A stretch of DNA of 64,000 bases, taken from positions 5,890,001-5,954,000 of the forward strand of contig OY970235.1 of the NCBI GenBank assembly GCA_963714145.1, given 5' to 3'. Source of the DNA: JBBWZH01 sp035544115. GTDB lineage: Bacteria > Actinomycetota > Actinomycetes > Mycobacteriales > CADCTP01. A program made the translations under genes and the position numbers. The notes below the pieces were generated by a model. That model did not search any database, had not been told where the DNA came from, and saw only the letters and a list, made by a program, of their open reading frames with translations. Positions within the stretch are counted from its first letter, which is position 1; every line of letters starts with the position of its first letter. Positions 58,557 to 64,000 of the stretch are shown here, piece by piece.

Positions 58557-59588
58557 ATGGTGGGGGCAACAGGTCTGACCTGGGTGGGTCGGGTGACAAC
58601 GGCGGGCGGGCTAGGCCTGCTGGGCCTGATCGCGGTGCCCGGGGCGGCGCTCGCGGCCCCGTTGCAGGCACGGGCTGACACCGCAACGGTGGGCCGCGCC
58701 CAGGGCGTGGCCACCGGCAACGTACTCAGCAACGACATCGGCCCGGACGGGCGGCCCGCGTCGACGTCGACCGTCGGCGTCTCGCTGCTCAGCCGGCCGT
58801 CGAACGGCAGCGCGGTGATCGCGCCGGACGGCCGGTTCACGTTCTCGCCGGGCGCCTGCTCACTCGGGGTGGTCAGTTTCCGGTACCTGATCGTGGACCA
58901 GGCCGACTCGACCAACACCGCGACCGGCACGGTCAGCGTCACGGTCGGCGAGTTCGCGTCCGCGCCGCTGGCCCGGAACGACTCGGCGCGGGTCGGTTCG
59001 AACGGCGTGGTGCAGGGCAACCTGCTCGGCAACGACTGCGGGCCCGGGGCGCAGGCCTCGGCGTCCTCGGTGCTGCTGTCCGGTGCGATCAGCGGCCCGA
59101 GCAAGGGGGTCGTGTTCATCGACACGAGTTCCGGCACGTTCACGTACCAGGCGAACGCCGGGGCCAGCGGAACCGACTCGTTCCGCTACCGGATCGCCAA
59201 CCGGGTCAACCCGGAGCTGGCCAGCTCAGCCACGGTGACGCTGCGGTTCGCGGTGGCCGCGCCGCCGCCGAGCACCGGCAACCCGGGCGGCAACCCGGGC
59301 ACCGGGCACGGCGCCGGCCCGGGCACCGGGCGGCCGGGCACCGGCCAGCCGGGCACTGGTAGCGGCACCGGCAGCCAGTCGGGTGGGCTCGGCCAGATCG
59401 CCCCGCCCGGCACGGGTCCGACCGGTGCCGGCGGGCTGGCCGCGCCGCGGCCGCAGCTGCCGGCGACCGGCGCCAGCCACGTACTGCCGACCGCGCTGAC
59501 CGGCTTCGGCCTGGTCATCGGCGGGGTGCTGGCGATGTACGCGGCCCGCCGCCGGGAGCTCGAACTGACCGCGGAGCCCGCGGTCTGA
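58557..59588 (+). CDS. Surface protein with Ig/cadherin-like repeats and LPxTG-type anchor
   Basis: A 343-residue secreted protein. A signal peptide ('TAGGLGLLGLIAVPGAALAA') is followed by two related domains of about 90 residues. Each opens with 'DTATVGRAQGVATGNVLSND' or 'NDSARVGSNGVVQGNLLGND', typical of bacterial cadherin/Ig-like (VCBS-type) folds. A Gly-Thr-Pro-rich spacer ('GNPGGNPGTGHGAGPGTG') leads to 'LPATGA', a hydrophobic helix and 'RRRE', the sorting signal for sortase anchoring to peptidoglycan. AGGAGG precedes the ATG by four bases. It is probably a cell-wall adhesion or structural protein; no sortase gene lies nearby. The hairpin at 59619-59649 ends it. Confidence 0.8.
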   Translation: MVGATGLTWVGRVTTAGGLGLLGLIAVPGAALAAPLQARADTATVGRAQGVATGNVLSNDIGPDGRPASTSTVGVSLLSRPSNGSAVIAPDGRFTFSPGACSLGVVSFRYLIVDQADSTNTATGTVSVTVGEFASAPLARNDSARVGSNGVVQGNLLGNDCGPGAQASASSVLLSGAISGPSKGVVFIDTSSGTFTYQANAGASGTDSFRYRIANRVNPELASSATVTLRFAVAAPPPSTGNPGGNPGTGHGAGPGTGRPGTGQPGTGSGTGSQSGGLGQIAPPGTGPTGAGGLAAPRPQLPATGASHVLPTALTGFGLVIGGVLAMYAARRRELELTAEPAV

Positions 59589-59618
59589 GCAGTTCCGCGC
59601 GGCCTGACAAGGTCACGC

Positions 59619-59649
59619 AAGGGCCCGCCGGCGCTGCCGGCGGGCCCTT
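59619..59649. terminator. Bidirectional terminator between surface protein and WhiB genes
   Basis: AAGGGCCCGCCGGC (59619-59632) and GCCGGCGGGCCCTT (59636-59649) form a perfect 14-base stem with a 3-base loop. It lies between convergent gene ends and carries A and T at the stem base on both sides. Confidence 0.8.
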
Positions 59650-59677
59650 CGCGTTGCTGCTGTGTGCGGCCGGGTCG

Positions 59678-59965
59678 CTAGCGGGCGACCGCCGGCCGGG
59701 CGAGCAGTTCCTCGCGCTCGGACTCGGTGGTGCCGCCCCAGACCCCGTACGGCTCGCGGGTGGCCAGCGCCTGGCGCAGGCACTCGTCGATCACCGGACA
59801 GTGCCCGCAGACCGCTTTGGCCGCGTTCTCCCGGGCCGATCGGGCCGGCCCGCGTTCGCCTTCCGGATGGAAGAACAGCGCGCTGTCGACGCCCCGACAG
59901 GCGCCGCGCAACTGCCACTCCCACAGGTCGGCGTTGGGGCCGGGAAGCCTCCTGACGTCCGTCAC
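59678..59965 (-). CDS. whiB3: WhiB3/WhiD-type iron-sulfur regulator
   Basis: A 95-residue WhiB-like protein. Four Cys ligands of the 4Fe-4S cluster are present (C23, C53, C56, C62), followed by the turn 'GVWGGTTESERE'. The stretches 'LPGPNADLWEWQL', 'FFHPEGERG' and 'EPYGVWGG' match M. tuberculosis WhiB3 closely; the Streptomyces counterpart is WhiD. These proteins sense redox or NO and bind the housekeeping sigma factor. The gene order here (groEL upstream, BldM-like and guaB downstream) also matches whiD. The GTG at 59965 follows GGGGGTGG. Confidence 0.9.
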   Translation of the reverse strand: MTDVRRLPGPNADLWEWQLRGACRGVDSALFFHPEGERGPARSARENAAKAVCGHCPVIDECLRQALATREPYGVWGGTTESEREELLARPAVAR

Positions 59966-60011
59966 GGCGCCACCCCCTCTGCGCAGGCCCTGGCACGACC
60001 ACCAGTTACTT

Positions 60012-60038
60012 TCGTACGCAAGTGAATCGACCGTACGA
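60012..60038. promoter_or_regulatory. Inverted repeat between whiB3 and the MerR-B12 gene
   Basis: TCGTACG (60012-60018), 13 bases, CGTACGA (60032-60038) form a perfect inverted repeat in the divergent promoter region. It is a candidate operator for the MerR-type regulator encoded at 60121 or for WhiB3 expression. Confidence 0.45.
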
Positions 60039-60120
60039 CCGCGCCATAGGTTGTTCAAGCCTCAAGATTGATCTTTTTCCCAGCTTGCTGCCGGTCCCGG
60101 GCGGCATTGATGATGGGGCC

Positions 60121-61251
60121 GTGTCGACAGCGGCCGGGGGCAGGCCCGGCGCGGGTGACCCAGCGCCGTGCCTGTCGGTGGCCGCCGTCGCCCGGCGCCT
60201 CGGTGTCGCACCCGCCACGCTGCGGACCTGGGATCGGCGGTACGGACTCGGACCTACCCGACATGCGGCCGGTGAACACCGCAGATATGCACCCGCCGAC
60301 ATCGCCCGCCTGGACGTGATGCGTCGACTCGTCCTGGCCGGTGCGCCGCCGGCCGAAGCCGCCCGGATCGCCGTCGCCCGGCCGCCCATCGCCGGCAGCG
60401 CCCCGATCCGACCGGAACTGGTACCGGATCTGGCACCGCCGGAGCCGGCACCGGCGCAGACCGCGCCGGCCGCCCCGGCGGTGGCCCTCGCCATCGCCGC
60501 CGCCGCCAGCGAACGACCCGCCCGCGCGGGCCTGAACGGCCGGCTCCGTGGTCCGGGCGGGCGCCCGGACCACGGACTCCGGTCGGTCGGCGCGGGCGGC
60601 GAGCGGGGCACCTGGGGGCCGGGTGGACGGATCCTGGCGATCCCGGGGGCGGGCCCGGAGGTGCGCGGGCTGGCCCGGGCCGCGATGACGCTGGACGCCG
60701 CCGCGGCCTGGACCGCGGTCGACCAGGCCGTGCGCCGGTACGGCGTGGTGGCGGCCTGGGACGGGCTGCTGCGGCCGGTGCTGGCCGCGATCGGCACCCG
60801 CTGGGAGACCACCGGCACCGGGGTCGAGGTCGAGCACCTGCTGACCGAGACCGCGATCGGGGTGCTGCGGGCCGGCGGCCGGGCCCCGGAACCGGTCAAC
60901 GGGCGGCCGGTGCTGCTGGCCTGCGCGCCCGGCGAGCAGCACTGCCTGCCGCTGTCCGCGCTGGCGGCGGCGCTGGCCGAGCACCGGATCGGGGTGCGGC
61001 TGCTCGGTGGCGGGCTGCCGGCGGCCGCGCTGGCCGCCGCGGTGCGCCGCACCGGCGCCGCGGTCGTACTCGTCTTCGCCCAGCTGACCGGGACCGGCGA
61101 GCCGGCCGTGCTGCGGGCGCTGCCGACGCTGCGGCCGCGGGTCACCGTGCTGGCCGGCGGCGCCGGCTGGACCGGCCCGCTGCCCGACCCGGTCCGCCAG
61201 GTCGCCGACCTGCAGTCGGCCGTGGACGCGGTCCGTACCGCGGTCGGCTGA
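60121..61251 (+). CDS. MerR-family regulator with B12-binding domain (CarH/LitR-like)
   Basis: A 376-residue regulator. The N-terminal MerR helix-turn-helix (about 15-85: 'LSVAAVARRLGVAPATLRTWDRRYGL', 'HRRYAPADIARLDVM') is followed by a low-complexity linker. A cobalamin-binding region then shows the CarH-like pattern: Trp in 'RWETTGTG', then Glu-His in 'VEVEHLLTETA' (about residue 236), and 'GEQHCLPLSALAAALAEH' (about 270), whose His fits the B12 ligand. CarH/LitR proteins use adenosyl-B12 as a light sensor; B12 or light sensing here is inferred. GTG at 60121 is the first start that gives a family-like N-terminus. It is divergent from whiB3 and followed by a TPR-like gene after six bases. 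Confidence 0.8.
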   Translation: MSTAAGGRPGAGDPAPCLSVAAVARRLGVAPATLRTWDRRYGLGPTRHAAGEHRRYAPADIARLDVMRRLVLAGAPPAEAARIAVARPPIAGSAPIRPELVPDLAPPEPAPAQTAPAAPAVALAIAAAASERPARAGLNGRLRGPGGRPDHGLRSVGAGGERGTWGPGGRILAIPGAGPEVRGLARAAMTLDAAAAWTAVDQAVRRYGVVAAWDGLLRPVLAAIGTRWETTGTGVEVEHLLTETAIGVLRAGGRAPEPVNGRPVLLACAPGEQHCLPLSALAAALAEHRIGVRLLGGGLPAAALAAAVRRTGAAVVLVFAQLTGTGEPAVLRALPTLRPRVTVLAGGAGWTGPLPDPVRQVADLQSAVDAVRTAVG

Positions 61252-61257
61252 GCCGCC

Positions 61258-62193
61258 GTGCCCGCGCTGCCGCCAGCCGCCCGGGAGCGGGACCGTTGGT
61301 ACGCGGCGGCGTTCCACGGTGGCCCGGCGCCGGCGGCACCGGACCCGGACGCCCCCGGGCTGGACCCGGAGATCCGCTGGCTGGCCGCGGTCTACCTGGG
61401 CGGGCAGGGCCGGTACGGCCCGGCGGCGGCGCTGCTGCTGCCCGGCGGCCGGCCAGCCGACTCGCGGGCGGCCAGTGCCCGGGCCAGCCACCTGCGCCAG
61501 CTCTGCCGGCATGCCGAGGCCGAGCCGCTGGACCGGCTGGCGCTGCGCACCGCCGGCGCCGATCAGGAAGCCCGTGCGGACGCCCTGATCGGCCTCGTGG
61601 CGGACGCGGTGGGCCGGGCCGACCTCGGCCTGGCCCGCCGCCGCCTGACCCGCGCCACAGCCGAAATCGGCGCCGCGGCCGGGTGGCGGGCGGAGGTCCG
61701 GCTGGACTGGGTGCGGACCGAGGTGGCGCTGCTCGGCGACCGGCCGGCGGCCGCGGTGGCGGCGGCCGCGGCCGCGCTGGACCGGGCCCGGTGCGCGGAC
61801 GCGCCGAGGCATGCAGCAAAATCGTTACTGATGCTGGGCGCGGCGACCGACGTCCGGTATGGAGCATCCTCCGCAGTCCCGATACTCCGGGCGGCGGCGG
61901 CGAAAGCCGACGGTTTCGGCCTGTTGCCACTCGTCTGGCCAAGCCGTCTGCTGCTGGCTCGGCTGCTCCATCCGGGTGATAAGTCTGCTGCGTCACACGA
62001 CCGGCGCGCTGCGGCATCGGCAATATGCGCCATCAGATGGGGTCTACCGGCCGAAGAAACCGCTACTCTACTTGCCCGACCAGAGATTCGTCCGCTGGGC
62101 GGGTGTACGACTGTTTCCGCACAGGTTCCCCCACAAGGTCACCCGTACGGATTACAGTCGTTGCGACGCAGTCTCGAACACGGGGGTGACTGA
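61258..62193 (+). CDS. Alpha-helical TPR-like protein of unknown function
   Basis: A 311-residue, Ala-rich, all-helical protein with tetratricopeptide-like pairs ('WLAAVYLGGQGRYGPAAALLLP', 'ASHLRQLCRHAEAEPLDRLALRTAG', 'ADALIGLVADAVGRADLGLARRRL'). I recognise no catalytic motif. The GTG start lies six bases after the regulator gene, so they are co-transcribed. The last 130 residues, from about 61,800, are encoded by clearly lower-GC DNA than the rest, which may mark a recombined 3' end. It may serve as a partner of the upstream regulator or of the BldM-like protein downstream. That is speculative. Confidence 0.6.
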   Translation: MPALPPAARERDRWYAAAFHGGPAPAAPDPDAPGLDPEIRWLAAVYLGGQGRYGPAAALLLPGGRPADSRAASARASHLRQLCRHAEAEPLDRLALRTAGADQEARADALIGLVADAVGRADLGLARRRLTRATAEIGAAAGWRAEVRLDWVRTEVALLGDRPAAAVAAAAAALDRARCADAPRHAAKSLLMLGAATDVRYGASSAVPILRAAAAKADGFGLLPLVWPSRLLLARLLHPGDKSAASHDRRAAASAICAIRWGLPAEETATLLARPEIRPLGGCTTVSAQVPPQGHPYGLQSLRRSLEHGGD

Positions 62194-62229
62194 CGACGAT
62201 TGACCCGGCATGGGCTGAGGAGGATGTCG

Positions 62230-62832
62230 GTGACCAGCGTGCTCATCTGCGACGAGCGACGTGGCGTCCGAGAAGGTCTAGCGCAGTTCATGTCGGTGGT
62301 CCCGGGGGTGGACCGGGTAGATACGGTCGCCAGCGGTGACGACCTGATCGAGCGGTATCCGCGGGAGCGGCCAGACGTGGTTCTGGTCGGCACCCAGCGG
62401 GCCGTCGACACCGGCATTGTGCTGACCCGCCGCTTGGTGGCTCGTTACCCACGTGCTTGCGTTCTCGTCTTCGGGGCTGCCGACGACACAACCAACATTG
62501 TGGCGGCGGTGGCCTGCGGGGCCCGGGGCTACCTGCGCTGGGACGCCTCACACGCGGAGGTCTGCGCGGCGTTGGCGCACGCGCTGGCCGGCGTGGAGTT
62601 GGGCGGCCAGCGCGGGAACGGGCAGAGCGAGGCCGACATCCGGCTGACCGCCCGCGAGCTGCAGGTACTGGTAGGGATGACCGAGGGCAAGAGCAACGGT
62701 GAGATCGGCCGGGAGTTGTTCCTGTCCGAAGACACCGTGAAGACCCACGCCCGCAGGTTGTTCCGCAAGCTGGGGGTGAACGACCGGGCCCAGGCCGTAG
62801 CACACGGCTTCCGCCGCGGCCTCGTCTCCTAG
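62230..62832 (+). CDS. BldM-like atypical response regulator
   Basis: A 200-residue protein with a receiver-like domain (about 1-125) and a LuxR-type helix-turn-helix ('LTARELQVLVGMTEGKSNGEIGRELFLSEDTVKTHARRLFRKLGV'). The place of the phosphorylated Asp reads 'DVVLVGTQR' (Gly instead of Asp), and the N-terminal acidic pair reads 'CDERR'. It cannot be phosphorylated in the usual way. Sequence and gene order (WhiD-type gene upstream, guaB downstream) match Streptomyces BldM, a developmental regulator that works without phosphorylation. GTG at 62230 is chosen because AGGAGG lies six bases upstream; ATG at 62224 abuts it. Confidence 0.8.
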   Translation: MTSVLICDERRGVREGLAQFMSVVPGVDRVDTVASGDDLIERYPRERPDVVLVGTQRAVDTGIVLTRRLVARYPRACVLVFGAADDTTNIVAAVACGARGYLRWDASHAEVCAALAHALAGVELGGQRGNGQSEADIRLTARELQVLVGMTEGKSNGEIGRELFLSEDTVKTHARRLFRKLGVNDRAQAVAHGFRRGLVS

Positions 62833-62845
62833 CTGGCTGGCTCAG

Positions 62846-62875
62846 CTGGCCGCCGGCCTCCGGGCCGGCGGCCAG
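62846..62875. terminator. Bidirectional terminator between BldM-like and DUF5319 genes
   Basis: CTGGCCGCCGGCC (62846-62858) and GGCCGGCGGCCAG (62863-62875) form a perfect 13-base stem with a 4-base loop between convergent genes. Confidence 0.75.
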
Positions 62876-62881
62876 GCTTCA

Positions 62882-63277
62882 CTACTCGGCGCTGTCTTCG
62901 GCCGCGGCGAACGTGGCGTCGGCGAAGCCGCGGGCGTAGTCCCAGCTGACGTACTGGCTGGGGTCCGGGCCGTAGGCCGGCTCGTGCACCCGGGTGCGGC
63001 CCTCGTCCAGCAGGTGCCGCAGGTTGCTGCGCATCAGCTCCCAGCCGAAGAAGTGCGACTCCCCACAGTCCTCGCACTCGACCACGATGCCGCGGACGCC
63101 GCGCGTCTCCAGCAGCGTCTGGAAGACCTCCAGGTCCTCCAGGTCGGCGAGCACATCCTCGCGCTCCGCGGGGGTGAGCGGCGCGGCTGCCTGGTCCGAC
63201 GCGTCGACGTCGTCGAGCGTCGCGGCGGGGTCGGCCGGGTCACCGAGGAACGGGTCCAGTGGCGCGTCGTCGGTCAC
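62882..63277 (-). CDS. DUF5319 protein
   Basis: A 131-residue soluble acidic protein of the actinobacterial DUF5319 group. It has a Cys-x2-Cys pair in 'VECEDCGESHFFGWELM' (possible zinc site) and 'VHEPAYGPDPSQYVSWDYARGFAD' near the end. The function is unknown. It always lies beside guaB in actinomycetes, divergent from it as here. GTG at 63277 is six bases from the -10 box TACCGT, which indicates a leaderless mRNA. Confidence 0.8.
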   Translation of the reverse strand: MTDDAPLDPFLGDPADPAATLDDVDASDQAAAPLTPAEREDVLADLEDLEVFQTLLETRGVRGIVVECEDCGESHFFGWELMRSNLRHLLDEGRTRVHEPAYGPDPSQYVSWDYARGFADATFAAAEDSAE

Positions 63278-63283
63278 GGGCCC

Positions 63284-63289
63284 ACGGTA
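63284..63289 (-). promoter_or_regulatory. -10 box of DUF5319 gene; leaderless start
   Basis: TACCGT on the minus strand ends six bases before the GTG at 63277. Confidence 0.5.
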
Positions 63290-63421
63290 GACGCTCGGCG
63301 GGTCGGTGCGGTAACCATGCCTTGCCCGCTCGGTACCATGAGTCACGGTCGGTCGGCAGGCTCGCCGGGGTCCGCGAGACAGGTGCCGGCCGGCAATCCG
63401 CGCCCGAATCGAAGAGGTGTC

Positions 63422-64000
63422 ATGGATTTTCCTGCCGGCCCCGACGAGCACGCTCCCGCCCAGGCTCCCCCGCCCCTCGCCGACCGGCTCGCGCTCGGTC
63501 TCACCTTCGACGACGTCCTGCTGCAGCCGGGCGCGTCCGACCTGATGCCCAGCGAGGCTGACACCAGCACCTGGCTGACCCGCAAGGTCCGGGTGAAGGT
63601 GCCGCTGGTGTCCTCGGCGATGGACACGGTGACCGAGTCCCGGATGGCGATCGCGATGGCCCGGCAGGGCGGCGTCGGCGTGCTGCACCGCAACCTGGCC
63701 GTCGAGGACCAGGCCACCCAGGTCGACCTGGTGAAACGGTCCGAGGCCGGCATGGTGAGCAACCCGGTCACCTGCGGTCCGGACGCGACGCTGGCCGAGG
63801 TGGACGCGCTGTGCGCCCGGTACCGGATCTCCGGTGTGCCGGTGACCGACGACAGCGGCGTGCTGCTGGGCATCGTCACCAACCGGGACATGCGGTTCGA
63901 GGCCGACCTGTCCCGCTCGGTGCGCGACGTGATGACCCAGATGCCGCTGGTGACCGCGCCGGTCGGGGTGGCCACCGCGGACGCGCTGGCGCTGCTGCGC
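63422..64000 (+). CDS. guaB: IMP dehydrogenase, 3' end cut by window
   Basis: The first 193 residues of a bacterial IMP dehydrogenase (GuaB), which oxidises IMP to XMP in guanine nucleotide synthesis. 'LTFDDVLLQPGASDLMP' and 'VPLVSSAMDTVTESRMAIAMARQGGVGVLHRN' open the TIM barrel. The first CBS motif follows in the usual inserted position ('VSNPVTCGPDATLAEVDALCARYRISGVPVTDD'). The active-site Cys loop lies beyond the window. GAGGTG precedes the ATG at 63422. The leader of about 80 bases contains a TACCAT -10-like box at 63334-63339. Confidence 0.93.
   Translation, partial: MDFPAGPDEHAPAQAPPPLADRLALGLTFDDVLLQPGASDLMPSEADTSTWLTRKVRVKVPLVSSAMDTVTESRMAIAMARQGGVGVLHRNLAVEDQATQVDLVKRSEAGMVSNPVTCGPDATLAEVDALCARYRISGVPVTDDSGVLLGIVTNRDMRFEADLSRSVRDVMTQMPLVTAPVGVATADALALLR

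Overview
The window is very GC-rich actinobacterial chromosome, probably from the Micromonosporaceae or a close relative. Several blocks match known actinomycete gene order. The run groES-groEL, a WhiB3/WhiD-type WhiB, a BldM-like regulator, a DUF5319 gene and guaB matches Streptomyces. The run chorismate mutase, pcrA, M23 peptidase, sucC-sucD, DUF5336, DUF6350, purN, purH matches Mycobacterium and Streptomyces. The genus is an inference; the gene order and codon use are seen directly.

Layout. 1-3.2 kb: the end of an acyl-CoA dehydrogenase-like gene, a VapBC-type toxin-antitoxin pair and an AbiEi-like gene followed by a truncated AbiEii remnant. 3.2-8.4 kb: a MurA-family enzyme, a CNNM/CorC membrane protein, galE and galK. 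8.5-12.7 kb: malate dehydrogenase, isocitrate dehydrogenase (reading frame broken by one base), a DUF3017 protein, an ACT-domain protein and citrate synthase. 12.7-23.3 kb is an accessory block. It holds a four-gene, translationally coupled operon: degenerate ABC ATPase, solute-binding lipoprotein, fused double permease, and membrane-anchored STAND/TPR protein. Two secreted beta-propeller paralogues diverge from it, followed by a lipoprotein and a decayed propeller fragment. 23.3-31.1 kb: folD, purH, purN, DUF6350, DUF5336, sucD and sucC. 31.2-38.4 kb: glycogen debranching enzyme and a carbohydrate ABC importer operon with a LacI-type operator. 38.6-48 kb: three GT-C-like membrane proteins, a stand-alone B12-binding mutase subunit, a membrane protein, a lipase and an M23 peptidase. 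48-56 kb: a second VapBC pair, pcrA, an attenuator leader plus chorismate mutase, a GGDEF-EAL protein, a PIG-L deacetylase and a methyltransferase. 56-64 kb: CIRCE-controlled groES-groEL, a sortase-type surface protein, WhiB3/WhiD, a MerR-B12 regulator, a TPR-like protein, the BldM-like regulator, DUF5319 and the start of guaB.

Three features run through the window. First, many genes carry a TANNNT -10 box only 6-8 bases before the start codon and no Shine-Dalgarno, which predicts leaderless mRNAs. Second, GC-rich tandem repeats have grown inside protein linkers and in intergenic DNA. Third, genes inside operons commonly overlap as ATGA or GTGA. The candidates most worth following as new biology are the degenerate ABC/STAND operon at 12.7-19.6 kb and the aromatic leader peptide with attenuator in front of chorismate mutase at 51.2 kb.
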